Shown in pieces: positions 9,109-21,902 of a DNA stretch of 30,568 nucleotides. The notes under the pieces are model-generated. The model had not been told where the DNA came from and did no database searches. It saw only the letters and a program-made list of their open reading frames with translations. Numbering within the stretch: the stretch's first letter is position 1; each line of letters begins with the position of its first letter. The position numbers were made by a program, and so were the translations under genes. This stretch comes from Dissophora ornata (Eukaryota; Mortierellomycota; Mortierellomycetes; Mortierellales; Mortierellaceae): contig MU616949.1 in assembly GCA_025201705.1 (NCBI GenBank), positions 1 through 30,568 of the forward strand, written 5' to 3'.

Positions 9109-9746
9109 CTCGGAGACTCTCAGTCGCTCTGGTGCTGTTCAGTTCAGTGGGTTGGCCGGACATATACCTGGAGCGACGCTGGGCTTGAGCAGAACTACCC
9201 AGGGGTTCATCATCGCTATCCTCGGTGTCTGAGGGAGTATACTGCTTTGAGAGTTTAGACCTGTGTGCAGGCTGTCTTGGGGGTGGCAGTCGAACAAGAT
9301 TATCTGCAAACGTAACATGCATGAGGGCAGTGGACGTCGTCGAAATGCTGAAGTTAGCATGCAAGTCAATAGGCCGAGAAAACGTGAATGCAAACAATGA
9401 TCGCGTGTCTTGCCATACCCGGCAATGTATATCTAGCTGTCTCGGGAGTTGGTTCATGAGATGAACTCGTAGAATTGGTGGACGAGCCACTGGAGGAGCT
9501 TCTGCTTGATATTTGTGAGGTCTCATCTGAAGACGAAGGGGGGAGTTGCGTAGAATAGTTGGCATGGGAATGGCGGCGCACTTCGGCCTGAAGGCTAGGA
9601 GAGCTAGGGCGTATCATTTCCTGTGGAGTGGTTGGCCGGTGCAGTTGTTGCTGCTGTTGCTTCAAGTAGTTACTGTAGTCACTCTCAGGATTGGCGATGG
9701 AGAGGCGGCTGTCAACGCGGGATGTGGCGGGGGACCTTGAAGACAT
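9109..9746 (-). CDS. probable 5' exons of the Gln-rich gene, or a small separate gene
   Basis: Exon 9746-9419 starts at an ATG after a pyrimidine-rich leader and joins exon 9303-9109 across a GT-AG intron, in frame. The product is Ser/Gln-rich with an EVRRHS motif, a poly-Gln run and an acidic DTEDSDDE stretch. If the second exon ends at the GTAAAA donor (9108), it splices in phase to an AG at 8899, reading SLR-A-ISKRDMSQ into the core exons. The combined protein would have 886 residues. If that donor is unused, a stop at 9095-9097 gives a separate protein of about 178 residues. The same-strand gap of only ~210 bases, where neighbouring gaps reach kilobases, and the similar composition favour one gene. 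The proposed 210-base intron is longer than most here. Confidence 0.55.
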
Positions 9747-10339
9747 GTCTGCTTCACAAGAAGAAAAGATGAGAAGGGCAGACAAGAATGGTGTGAATAA
9801 GAGGAACTCGACTTGAATCAACGGCAGACAGTGCTTAGTAAATAGGGAGCTGCGACAGGAGCCCCTACAGCGACGATGTGGTATGAGAGGGGAGAGAGGG
9901 GTGGAGAGAAGAAGGTGCTGTTTCGTTTGTACCTGTGGGGAAGGATGTGCGGTGTTTGCCAAAGGAAAGGGGAGGCGCGGGTCTATGCTTTTCTGTCACA
10001 CATGAACCATCTTTATCAAAACGTGGGCGATGTTGTCCTGACGACCGATCGTTGGCTCTTTGCTTCATTATTAGAATAAGGCATACCCAAAGGACGTTCA
10101 GGGTAGATGGAAAAATCGATAGGCATTTATAATTAGTTTCTTTTGATGGAAAACAAAAGGGGGAGGCAGGTTTTCGCCGTCGTCTCTTTTGAACCGGAAG
10201 GTGGAAGTAACCTATCCCGGACCCACACATGCCTCAGTGCGCTCGCATTGAAGGGAGTGATCAAAGACAACAAAGAAGGGACAGGGCTCAGGGACCACCA
10301 AGGCAGACGGGGACAGAAAGGATCTCTGGGTAAAAGGGG

Positions 10340-10361
10340 GAGAGAGAGAGAGAGAGAGAGA
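10340..10361. repeat. GA dinucleotide microsatellite
   Basis: Eleven uninterrupted AG units lie in the non-coding region upstream of the Gln-rich gene. Confidence 0.95.
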
Positions 10362-11532
10362 AAGCGAGGCGTGTTGCAATCGAATGTGGACGCCAGCAAA
10401 GTCTTGTTTGGGTTTGCCTTCCACATGAAAAAGAAAGGCAAGGACGAAAGGGAAAACGGGCGTCAACGCGTGTTTGTCTCGTGTGGGTGCCCCCTGCCTC
10501 CATTGATTCGCACGTCCATCCCTGGGACCGGATGTTGACTGGAAGGGCTGTCTTTAAAACTGAGTAGCGCGAGTTACCAGGCAATGGCTTGACCTTCTTT
10601 TTACCGACCAGCCCACCATTTGCAGTATGCAATATCAATCTTTCATCTCCCCACTGTTGCCTCCACTTCCTGCATCGCTGACTATGATGATTTTATCACA
10701 CATTCCGGAACTCTACGCACAGCATGTGGATCCCCCACTCGACATACTGTTGATGTGTGGGAGCGGATGGCCCCCCCTCTACAAGAGCACGGACGGGGAA
10801 AGTACAGCGCTTTTGGGAGTTTTCTTTGGGTACGGTGTGTGAACATGAAAAGATGACGAATTCGGGTGGATGTCGAGTGCACTTTGGTCTCACTCATCGC
10901 ACAATGTAGATCATCTTACCTCACGATTCGGAATGGTGGAACTGGTTACAAGGCTAAAATGGTTGGCAAGGAGGTGGGAGCTGGATATGAGTGGAGAGTG
11001 CCGTAAGCGTCGACGGGGTTGTTCTTAGCTCGCACGGTAGTGAGTGATGTGCAGTGTGAGGGGGTGAAGTGGAGTGAATTTTCGAAGCGGAAGGGTGAGA
11101 AGTGGAGGTGGGCAAGGGAAGTTTTGTGGAAAGTTCAAGGTGGAAAGGAACGAGCAGAGCAAGAATAGAAGAAAGAACGACGGAAATAGCGCAGAACCAG
11201 CAGCCGCCGGCATTTCCCATCCCCTGGCTCTGCAGATGGATGGTCCTATGGCCGTGACCTTGCGTCTCCCACGGAGGGAAATGGTGCGATCGCTTGTGCC
11301 GGAACCATGGCAGACAGAGCTCATTCGCCTACCCTCTATTTGATAAGAGATACGCCTGATTTTGCTGTCGGTGCCTGAGTCCTTTGATGTTCTATTTTGC
11401 GGCTTCTCTGTTGTTCTTTATAGTGCATCATGCATGGGCGCTAGCTCAATACGGATGCCTTTAATTGCGATTATTATCATTTTTGATGTACCTCGCAGTA
11501 ACCTTCTTTCTTCCGTGGAGTCCATTTGCGGG

Positions 11533-11590
11533 AGTAGACACAGTATGCTGCCCGAAAGGAGACACAGTATGCTGCCCGCAAGGAGACACG
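11533..11590. repeat. 24-base tandem repeat, about 2.4 copies
   Basis: AGACACAGTATGCTGCCCG at 11536-11554 recurs exactly at 11560-11578, and a third copy begins at 11584 (AGACACGG) and then diverges. The period is 24 bases. It is non-coding. Confidence 0.95.
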
Positions 11591-11828
11591 GAGCCGGCGT
11601 ATGTTATCAGGCAATGTCAACATAGGGTCTAAGATTGCTAACCATGCTCGTCATCGACGCCACTCTCATCTGCTCCGCTCAGCACCCTACCACATTTGTA
11701 TCCATTGTTCGCGCGGTCGCCCCTTCATATCCAACATGATACGCCTTCAGTTGATGCCTTGCTATCCAATTTCTCGTTATCTCTTTGACAAAAATGCTTA
11801 CTGCAGTCTCCTCGGCGTCCTGTTACTC

Positions 11829-11854
11829 TTTTTTTTTTTTTTTTTTTTTTTTTT
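11829..11854. repeat. T26 homopolymer
   Basis: Twenty-six consecutive T residues on the plus strand in the non-coding region. The true length may be affected by assembly error. Confidence 0.9.
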
Positions 11855-14800
11855 CACAGTGTGTAACCGGCAGCTAGTTTCGATTAAAAATAACACCCCG
11901 AGTAGGTCGTTCATGGATCTTAAATGTAAATATAGTCGGTCTATCACGGCTATGATCATTTTTGTTCTTGTGTCTCCAAGTTCGATCTCAAACACCTCAT
12001 GCGTGTACTCGACCTCTCCCCTTCTCCCCTTCTATCTATCTCTCTCTCTCTCTTGCGGTTTTGTTCTGATGACGATGCAATGATAACAACCAAGTTGCAT
12101 GAATGTCCTGGTTTGGCACAATCCTGTAATATTAATGGATCGATCGAGACTCGCCCTTTTGTTTCTTGCAAAGCGCATATGCCCTTTGGAATCCCTAATC
12201 CTATCTCCCGATGTTCCTTCATGAAAAGACTTTTTCGATTCCAGCGGACAGAATGAGGAACGGGTGCTTCAGGTTACTCGCCTGGAACTGAATAACGAAT
12301 TATTTTATCTCTACTATCTCTGATTTCAGATATACAGCAATCTTTGTCGCGTAAAGGTTGGAAATCGGAGAGACAAGAGGGCTTGGCCATGGGCTGGATG
12401 AACGCTACGCAACTCAACCCGAACTGACTGAAGATGTTCCTTTGCTGCATTCGGGAAATGAACTACAAAAAAGTAAAGCTCTCTCCCCTTAAAATTTTGT
12501 CTATGCTCAAAAGAAACGGCGCAAATGAGACCAACGTGGGAGAAAATAGCATGACGATGGCTTCAAGCCGACAAGGTATTTTTTTTCCCCCTCCAATGTT
12601 GTTGATTTCATTGTTGGAGCACCCTGCGCTGACATTTTTATCTCATGCAAATGCTCGCCTTTGTGACAAGAAAAGATTCTTGCTGTAAGAGCTTGGCTGA
12701 CAATTAAAGGCTCAAAGACATCTAAATCAAGTACCGGCTCGCCTTCTCAATGTCGGTAAGGCTCTTTCATAAGGTTTCTCAATGCACACGAGCTGAGGGA
12801 CCATGGAATCCGGTGACTGGATTTCAATTTTCCATCTCCACTGTTTTAAACCAAAATAACCTTCCAAAGGCTATATATTTCGCAGACCGGATCTAGACAT
12901 GGTTCGGTAGACATGGTTCGGGGTGTGTGTTGACGCGTCTTTGCAAGTTTGGGCTCAATGCCACTGCTCATAATTTTAAGATTGAAAGGATCGTCATAGA
13001 GTGGATGATGATGGTGGTACCGACCACGATGTACCAGCCATCCTGGAAGCACAAAAGAAAAGAAAAAGAAGGTCTGACCAGCCTTCTGGCTCTCCCTAAT
13101 GAAGTCAGGCAGGACTTGAATGAAAATCGTCACCACCCACCAAACTCCACTTTTTCAACCGCGTGTCATTTGCTCTTTTTGACTGTTTCAGTTGCATCTG
13201 TTTTCAAAACAAGAATGAACCGCAAAGGCCGTGTTGTCTATTTCTCGCCAAATACCAAAGGCGCCACATGACGGGGAATGCACTATTGTCACTTTGTTTG
13301 AGAACCTGATAGACTATCTAGCTTCTGTTTGCCTGAAGCATGGCCTTCAAACTTTGAAGTTCAAAGGCTGCATATTTTCTTTTTTAACCGCATGCACATG
13401 GAGGACGGGGAGGATGGAGAAACACCACGTTTTTTATGTCTTTGCTAACATACAGAGTGCCCGTGCCCATCGGCACTCCAGGACGTAAAGAATCCCGTGT
13501 TTGCTCTAGTCCCATTTTTGCTTGGGCCCATCGTTGAAGGCTCCTTGAATCGCGCATAACACTGCATCATCCGTGCCTGAACGAATGCGCAGGATTTTCG
13601 ATTACAAACCCGTAAATACCCATGATTACGAATCACTCGTTGTATCTTGCGATTAAACCCAAGCATTTCACGTCTGCATCCTTTCAACACATGAACATAA
13701 CTGAAGTTCTTTAGTCTTTGCAGCCATTCACGAAAACATTGTGTGTTCTTACGAGCGGGAAATGGCCCTTGGAAGAAAACACTTTCTTTCCTCTGGGAGA
13801 CGAGAGCAGAAAAGAGAAATGGAAACAACAACAGAGTTGAAAGATAAAACAGTGAATCTGGCAAAAAAAAAAAAAAAAGGTATGAGAAAAGATGTACCGT
13901 TTACATGAAAGAAAAAAAAAAGCATGGCCAGATGACCATTAAATTTAGGGGCAAAAAAAAATAATAAAGAAAGAAGCCATGGCAATTGCAATTGTCCGTG
14001 GTTGTACAACATGTTGCATTGTATGGCAGTTGGATCAGGCGGTACCAAAAAAAGGGGGTTGTTTGTGGATACAAGAATATTCTGGATCCTGAGCGCGTTG
14101 AGTAACCAGGAGGAGAGTATCACTACATCCGAGAGCCAGGAACGAACAGATTACACTGTCCGGCCTCTAGACATTGGTGTAAGCTGGGTACAATGAACGC
14201 ACAGGGGGCGGAGGGGAGACGACATGAAGGGAAAAAAGTGAAGAAGAGCGACGAAGATGCAGGTCCTCTGCAAACGCTTGTGTCCAGAGCGGGGATTTTG
14301 TTGATGTAGGGGAATGACATAAGACACCTTGCAACGAGCGAGGGCTCATGGGTAAAATAAATCGCGATCATGAAGCGCATGCAGGTGTGGCGAAGAGGCG
14401 TGTAAGATGACAAGACTGTGGATGGGTTGAAGATGCCGCGGCTATTCTTCTTTTTCCTTCCTCTCCGTTGCCTGGAAGGCCTTTTCTCTTTGTTTTCCTC
14501 CTCCCGTCCTTTCAACTTTCTCCCCTTTTCTGCACTATCTTTGACAGCATCCGTTAATCCAAGTCTTAAGCTTGACTGTGACAAAAATGTAAGTGTCCGT
14601 TTGTCATACTTTGCTCCTATGTTCGGATCCGTCATATGGTCATCATCACCTTCGGGAATGTGAGTTCGCGGAGCAGAAAATAATATTCAGGGACAGAAAA
14701 CGATACTCTCGGTCATTATCCCCTCATATGGTCTCATAACCGGCAGCTGCTTGATCACGACAATGCCCCCTACCTTGAATGACGGAAGATCGTACGAAGC

Positions 14801-15675
14801 CGGGCGAAAGTCAGCACTCTATTACTATCCTCACTCTCGATCATTCACCGCTCTCGATCAGCTACTTTGCACCTTGACACGCACCACGGTGCGTTCGTCT
14901 TTTCTATTTTAATCCCCGGTTGTTTCTTTCTTTCAGGCATTTTCGTCATCACCAGTCTTCTTGAAAGTCCTGGAGCTGCTGATCTCCGGACTCTGAATCC
15001 TATATTCATCCTACAATACACTCAGCTCCACCCCTGACATATCTTAAGCGCGACACGCCAGATCATCCTTCCTTGTGTTCTCGTATTGCAAAACCGGTCA
15101 AGAAAAACATAGCAACGACGGCACTGGGGTGCTGAATGGCGGTTGGGGAGGAGTACAATTTGTAGTGTGTTATAAAGCTAAAAGAAATAGGAGCATACAT
15201 ACATGGACTGAAGTATGGGGAAGGGTGACCAGGGATGGAGGGAAGCGAGGTGTGGTCACTTCTCCACACCTCTCGCCCACTGTCAGCAATGCACTGCAGT
15301 GGTGATAAAAGTGTCCGCGGACGACAAAAACGAGGCGATCGTCGTCTCACATTCTTTTGTTTATTCTTCCAGTCTGGCCTTACTTGACTCGTATCAGGGA
15401 CACTTGTCAAGAGAAAGTCCTTAACACAACCACCGTATCCTCCTCCTCGCCCTCTTCCACCTTCTCTGTGTTCCTGTCATTCTTTTCCTCGTTCTATCCC
15501 TTGCTCACTCTGCCACGCACACGGCCTATTGCTTGCGTTAGCTTGTATCACATCTCGCGATCTCATAATCTTACCATTGTCACATTGCCCCGTCCCTCGT
15601 CAGCTTCTACATTGCATAAAGACACAGACACCACGCCTCCTCGAAAAATAAGGACAACAGCAAAGTAGCAACATC

Positions 15676-18600
15676 ATGGCCGATTCAGAACTACCCTCGA
15701 AGCACCATCACCAGGATAGACGAGAACAGGCCTCCTCTCCTATCCCACCTCTCTCCCAAAGCAGCAGTCTAAACGACATACAAAGTCATCATCAGCAACA
15801 ACCACCGCCTCCGGTTATCAAGACCCGCTTCCCTCTTGCCAACATCAGTGACCACATTTTCAAAGCCGCTCGAAGGCTGTCTATGGCGTCCACACCCAAG
15901 GATTACAATCCTCCACCTTCACCCGACATCAAAAAGAGCAACCGAATTTCCGCATTCATAGACGACTATACTAATGGTAATAATAATTATAACAACAACT
16001 CACCCAAGGACAAGGAGAAGGACAAGAAGAAGAAACCGCTGGTCAAGATGGACCTGTTCAACCTAAAGTCGAAGAACGCGGCCAACTCTTCTCAGGCGAA
16101 CCTTGTTGCCTCTCCTGTTACCGTCGAAAAGTCTCTGCCGGGACCGCCACCACCAGGCAAAGAGACGTATTGGAGAGGAATTGCCCGCCACAGCATGTGT
16201 ACGGAGGACGATTACCGGCTATTACTCCCCCAGACTACTAGTCCGATCGTCAATGCCAGCAGCCAGCAGCCACAGCTCCAACAAGAACAAAAACAAAAAC
16301 AAAAACAACAATTGCAGCAACAGCTAGACGACCACGTCTCACTTTCATCACAGCAGAACCCACCGCCGTCTCAACAGGCCCCTGTACCACAGGCTCAACC
16401 GCAAGAGGGAGTGGCCGGAGAGCATGCAGCAGCGAGAGGGGTCACTTCAAAATTTGGATCAGACCCTCTTATTGCCAATGGTCACACGGGCATGCATGAA
16501 CACGACAGGGACCACAACAACATCGCTAAAATAGATCGTTCGCACGGCCCGCAACAGCTGCAACAACAGCTTCAACCTCATCACTATCGTCAGGCCCGGG
16601 TCTCCAGTCCTGAGCCATTTGAGCGCTACCAGAGACCCACTTCCCCAACACCCCCTAAACAGCGTCAACAACAGTTAAACTTCAGGCAGCAGTCTGAGCA
16701 ATCAAAGTCAAAGGATGTCATGCCACCTATTCAACAAAGCAACCGGTTAGTGAGTACCATGAGCGAGGACCTTTCCCGACTCAGTATCGGCGACCTTCAC
16801 GATGGCGACAGCAGCATCAGTGATCAGAGTCTTCAAATGGAGGAGGTCTTTGATGTCTATGATAGCTACTCAGTTGGGTCGAGTGCGGACAGCTCGCGTC
16901 AGAGCTCCATGCGGAATCCCAGCGGTAGTTTCTCGGACCAGACGCTGACCTTGATGTCAGGAGAGCCACAACAGCAGCATCACCCCTACCAACTAGAGAA
17001 CAAGCCACTGAGCGCATTGGAAAGGATTCAACAGCAACAGAAGCGACATTCTCGGGAGCAGGAACGACTTGCGGATGTGATTGTTCCTTCCAAAGCTGGA
17101 TCGGGATCAGGATCGGGGTCTGGCCAAAACATTTTGCCCGTCAGAAATTTTTCCCGCGATGTCTTGCCCATCCAACCTTCATCATCCTCATCATCGTCTT
17201 CATCAGCAGCAGCAGCAATAGCCACAGAGGCGAATCCATATCAACAGCAATCGGGATCGGCCCCCGTCGTGGATGTTGCAGCAGTGATCAATGACTCTCT
17301 TATGCTGGATCAGCTTCTGACGCTCGCACCCGGGCCCAATCGCCCGAGGCTGCCATCTCAAATTGAATGGGAGCGCGGATTCGAAGAGTTGCGACAGAAG
17401 CATAAAGATGCAACAGGACTTACATCTTCTGTAGGCCGTCAGAATTCCAGTTCTAGTCGACATAGTCAAGAATCGAGCGATGGCAAGAGCAGACGTCATT
17501 CGATGCCGGATATGCCACATGGGCAGACCCGAGAGGATCAGGAGAGACAGCGAGGAGACAATTTCAGGAACCCCATGTTAATGCCCGGATTAGGACCTGG
17601 TCAGAGGCGATCTGTTTATGAGGATCGGGAACAGCAATTGCAGCAACCACCGATTCAGAGGCAATCAATTGCAGAATGTCGCGCGCTGGATGCTTCCTCG
17701 GTCCCGAACTTTTCAGGCGAGTCAAGGCAGACGAGGAATAACAAGGCGACGAATGTAATAATGGGTTTCGATAATTCAAGCAAAGGCACAGCGGTTCCTG
17801 TGGAAAGAATGAAAGAAATCGAAAAGGATGTCGTTGACACAGCCTTTGACGAGATGCTGGTAAGATAAATGTGTTTTTTTTGTACGACGCGTTTGAAGGA
17901 GTAGAGATTTTGTCAAACATGTTTCTGAAGTCGTGCTGAAAACTTTAAAAACACCGCAGGCTTCCCTGTCGCTCCCTGCGGCCACAAGGGCACAGCTCGA
18001 GTCACTCCCCAAGGAGCGCAAATGGGCTTTGCTGCAAACCAATGACGCCAATCCAACCCTCTACCAAACACCTCAGACCATGCCGCCACAGTTCTTTGTC
18101 GAGGCTCTCCTAGAGTATGCTGGCAAGAAGAAGCGATCCTCACGAGACCAAGCCGCATTCAACATCACACCCAACAAGCCTCTAGGCATGTGGAAGAATC
18201 TCAGCGCTACCAATCTTGGAAGCTTTAGTAGTGGGAGTGACTATAGCAATGTCTATGGCTCCAGTCTTCCTGCAGAGGCGCCGACGTTTCAACAACACCT
18301 GTCGTCGCTGCTGGGTAAGAGTGAAAAACGAGTGTTGGAGGAGCGAGAGCAGGTGCTGAAGAAGCTGAGAGTGATGATTAGGAACGGGTCGATCCGTTGG
18401 ACAGGAGAGTTTATTAAAGTCGGCGGACCGCTAGCGTTGTTGCAGTTTTGCAACCAAGTGCAAAGGTCGGACGAAACGTAAGTAGACAACACAAGCGTGT
18501 GGGAGAGAGTGATGGAGATTATGAAAAATCGCGTTGACTTGCTCTTCTGTTGACTAACATTTGGAGGTCGGTGATCATACGCGATTTGCATATAGAAAAC

Positions 18601-21600
18601 TGGGTCAGCGCGAAAAGCTGCTGCATCAGAGCGTCCAGTGCCTGAAGGCAATCGTATCGTTAGAGGTATTGTTGCCTTTATTTCTAACGACAACAGCTCA
18701 ACCAGGATCAGAACGCATGTTTTCACAGCTTATTAACTAATCTCATTTTCACAACAACTCTCTAGGGCGGAGTCGACTCGCTGGTCAAAGAACCAATCTT
18801 CTTTCCCCTGATGCGAACACTTGCCATCAACGAGACACCCGTCCTGGCACCCTCCAAATCGAACTTATTGATAGCAGGACCCAAGTCAAAGACTGGGGTT
18901 TTCGGTGGCGCTTCAGGATCCGGAGGTCCATCAAGTACCGCCATCAGCGGACAACGTTCTCGATCTTCATCCATTCCAAAGCCAATCCAGACCCGAGCTG
19001 GATATCAAACTTATTTCCAGTCCTCGTCCTCCCTCACTCTTGACCAGATCCCAACATTTTCCAATTCTCAGGCATCTGTGGGTATTCTTGCAGCTATCTT
19101 GGCGAGAGAGCCAGAGCTGAGAGACCAGATTTTGAAAGAGATTGTGGCAGACTCGAACCCATCGTTGAACCAGTGGAAAGGTGGCGACGATGGGGTGTGG
19201 AAGTACTCAGAGTGGATAGCCTATTTGAAGGAGATTATTCAGGTTTGCGGGATCGATATCCCTTCACTATCATCATCCTCCAATTTCACAGAGGGTTTCA
19301 GTCAGGAGAGTTACACGACGATGACTTCGTACAAAGAGGCGCCAGGACGCGGGAAGGGAACGAATGCGTCGAAAATGATGTCTGTGGGTCAAGGTCTTCC
19401 GATGCTTGGACAGGGGCCTCCAGGGTCGACCCTGTCATTGTTTTCGTTGGATAATATGCGCAAGCGGATGAATAATGCAGCGACACCTGGTGGCGCATCA
19501 CCAAGTCCTATGGGCGGAATCAAGTATGAGCCAGGCGAGGACCGTGAAGTTTTGGCGTACTTGGTAAGACTTCAACAATTTACGCATAATGCACCCGATC
19601 ATGGAGTTGTTGAGCTTCTCACTAACAGTTTCACTTGCCACTACCCTTCTAGACCGCGCACTTGGAACTAGTATCGAAGCTCATATTTGATATGCATATT
19701 TCAGGCCCAGGCCTAGCATTCGCAAAGAGCGTCAAGGAGAGTCAACTAGAAGAATATCTCGAAGTATGCTCCATTGCCATAATTACCGCTCACATCCTCG
19801 CATACTATGGTCGCTAACGTTTCAATGTCATTACGTGCCTTTATCCTGTTTAGCGCCTGCGAGCAACCTGCATTCAGAACCAGGACCTTAGCGCCCAGAT
19901 CGAGGATCTCGTGATCCAGCTATCGATGGTCCCCAGTACGACCCGTCATACTGCTGCGCGGCTATCCCGCGAGCTACCTGTTATCCCACCTTTCGAGTCT
20001 CCTTCTTATCAGCAACACTACCAGCAGCAATCGCAGTCCATGCAACCAACATCACCCCTCTCGCCATCATCACCACTTCATACGCAATACCAATATCCAT
20101 TGCCAGGCGCCCAGATCGTTCCAAAAGCCGTGATCTCGGATATCCCATCGAGGAGCAGTAGCCTCGATTCGGTTGCCAACGACCGCTACCCTGTTACAAA
20201 CGCTTATAGCAACATCAACGGACAGTATGGTAATGGCGTTGGTGCTCAGCGACCCCTGTATGGCGGTTTGTCACGCAGCCCTTCCCAAGTCAAACCTGGC
20301 CCCATGCAACATCAGCAGCAGCAGCAGCAGCAACAGAGTGGGGCTGGACGAACCCGTAAAGCTTCCGTCATTAGCATGGTTGACGACAACCACGCGTCCC
20401 CGTCGGGCTTGAGCAGACAGATATCTGCCAAGAGAAGCTCGGTTGACGGATACCGCGAGATCGACGTTGGAAACTACGGTCCTTTGCCACAGGAAAGTCG
20501 AAAGTCGGCGGCCAAGAACGAGCTTTATAGAGAAGAGAGTCCACTGCTTTCAAGAACCCCATCTCGCAGAGCGACTGTGGGAGATGGTGTCCCGAAAGCA
20601 TCGTTTGCGGGGCCGAGCGCGTTTCAGGTGTCATCAACCGCCGGACTGCCTGTCGTTCCACCAAAGAACAAGAACCGACCTACGTCCATTGACGCCAAGG
20701 GCAGAAACAGCAATCTCTTGCCGAAAATCCAGTACACAACTGTGAAACTAGATCAACAGGGGCCGTTCCGGCAGCCGCAGCCTGTCAAGGTCCCGAATTT
20801 TTCATCCATACCCATGACTACTCCGACTTCAGACAAAGAGGCCGAGGTGGAGGTTGACGGCGCGTCTGTGTCCCGGAGCAACAGCGCCAATACATTTGGG
20901 CATGGCCGTCGATCAAGTCTGAGCAATGTTGATAACATCATGACCAATTCCAGCAACGGCGTTGACACTGTTGGCTCTAATACACCAAGCACCGTTAGTT
21001 CCTCCGCAACATTGTTGGGTGTTCCCTCAGCTGGTCATGGCCGCAACAGTCTGAGTACAGATGGCTCTGGCACTTCGACCTGCTCTTCAGCCACGTCGTC
21101 CGGTTTCACATCCAACTCTTCTGTGTCGCCGCTATCTACGCAGACAAGGAAGCACTCTATGCTTTCGACATCTGCCACGAATGCTTCATTGCTTAACATC
21201 AACAACAATAACAGTCAAGGCGCGGTGATATCAACGTCCTCCAAGCTGTCAAGGTCGAACACTGCTGCGCTCCCGTCACCTCCTCCCGTCAAGACCCCGG
21301 AGAAGGAAGTGCATCAATTCCGCGATGTCGACTTTGATACACAAATCCAAGACAACGTCAGAAAGTTGGCGTCCTCCAGTAGCAAGAGCCGCCTTCGTGA
21401 TGAGATGGATAACAATGGTATGATCGCCAAACTCGAGATCCAGGCCACAGACCCCAGGGTGCTGGACGCTCCCATTGTGGTCCCAGAGGATATGTCCCTG
21501 ATGCGTGACCAGTACATTCGAGATCAGCTCTCTGGCATAGTGTTGCCACCACTAGAACGCAAGGCTAGAGCGAACGTGGGTATAGAAATTGATGCGGATG

Positions 21601-21902
21601 CAGTAGCCAGGAGGACTAAAGCTGTACCGACTCGGCGAATAAGCATCAGCAGCGGAATTCCTGGGTCGGTCCCATCAGCTCCCTCGCCCTCCATGATACT
21701 CCAGAACCAGGGGTCCAAGAGGCTGTTCATGGAGCAGCCGACTTTAGACTTGAGTGGCCTTGTTAAGCCACAGTTGGGAGGTGCACGACCACGCTCGTCT
21801 ACACCCTCAAGCGCGACGGCATTATCTCCACTGCCAACTAACGGACTGAACGGTGGGAAAGCCAGGATCTCAGATCGCATCAGAATGTTTGAACGAGCGT
21901 AG
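15676..21902 (+). CDS. giant GBD/FH3 (formin-like N-terminal) protein lacking FH2
   Basis: Six exons (15676-17859, 17960-18477, 18596-18665, 18766-19563, 19653-19763, 19854-21902) join in frame to 1909 residues. Residues 1-720 are disordered and rich in Gln, Ser, Pro and Asn. From about 722 a formin GTPase-binding/FH3 module begins: FDEMLASLSLPAATRAQL, LPKERKWALLQ, then armadillo-like helices across small exons (WTGEFIKVGGPLALLQF, LLHQSVQCLKAIVSLEGG, and a helix-rich end EYLERLRATCIQNQDL) to about 1255. In formins and relatives this module binds active Rho GTPases and is autoregulatory. The remaining ~650 residues are again disordered, with many R-R/K-x-S motifs, and no FH1 proline run or FH2 actin-nucleating domain follows before the stop. 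It therefore resembles GBD/FH3-only fungal proteins rather than a true formin. Retention of intron 1 would end the protein before the GBD. Inferred role: Rho/Cdc42 effector or scaffold in polarised growth. Confidence 0.88.

Larger units (their letters stand above)
9747..15675. other. 5.9 kb region with no convincing gene
   Basis: It lies between the divergently transcribed Gln-rich gene (-) and GBD/FH3 gene (+). Many open frames of 60-170 codons exist, but none shows family character, consistent splice partners or conserved motifs. It holds a GA run (10340-10361), a 24-base repeat (11533-11590), a T26 tract (11829-11854), a CT run (about 12025-12052), a doubled AGACATGGTTCGG (12895-12922) and A runs near 13863-13878. 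The last ~300 bases are pyrimidine-rich and look like the promoter and leader of the gene starting at 15676. Long non-coding transcripts, far-upstream leader exons or decayed sequence are all possible. Confidence 0.55.

Noticed and set aside
10143..10538. 131-codon plus-strand frame with an Arg-Glu repeat
   Set aside because: The repeat is the translated GA microsatellite; the rest has no protein-like character.
13445..14635. Minus-strand open frames of 124-170 codons in the 5.9 kb gap
   Set aside because: Phe/Leu and Ser runs arise from A/T homopolymers; I found no in-phase splice partners or family motifs.
15676..21902. Calling the large gene a formin
   Set aside because: No FH1 or FH2 sequence can be found in any frame before the stop at 21900-21902, nor on the plus strand immediately downstream.
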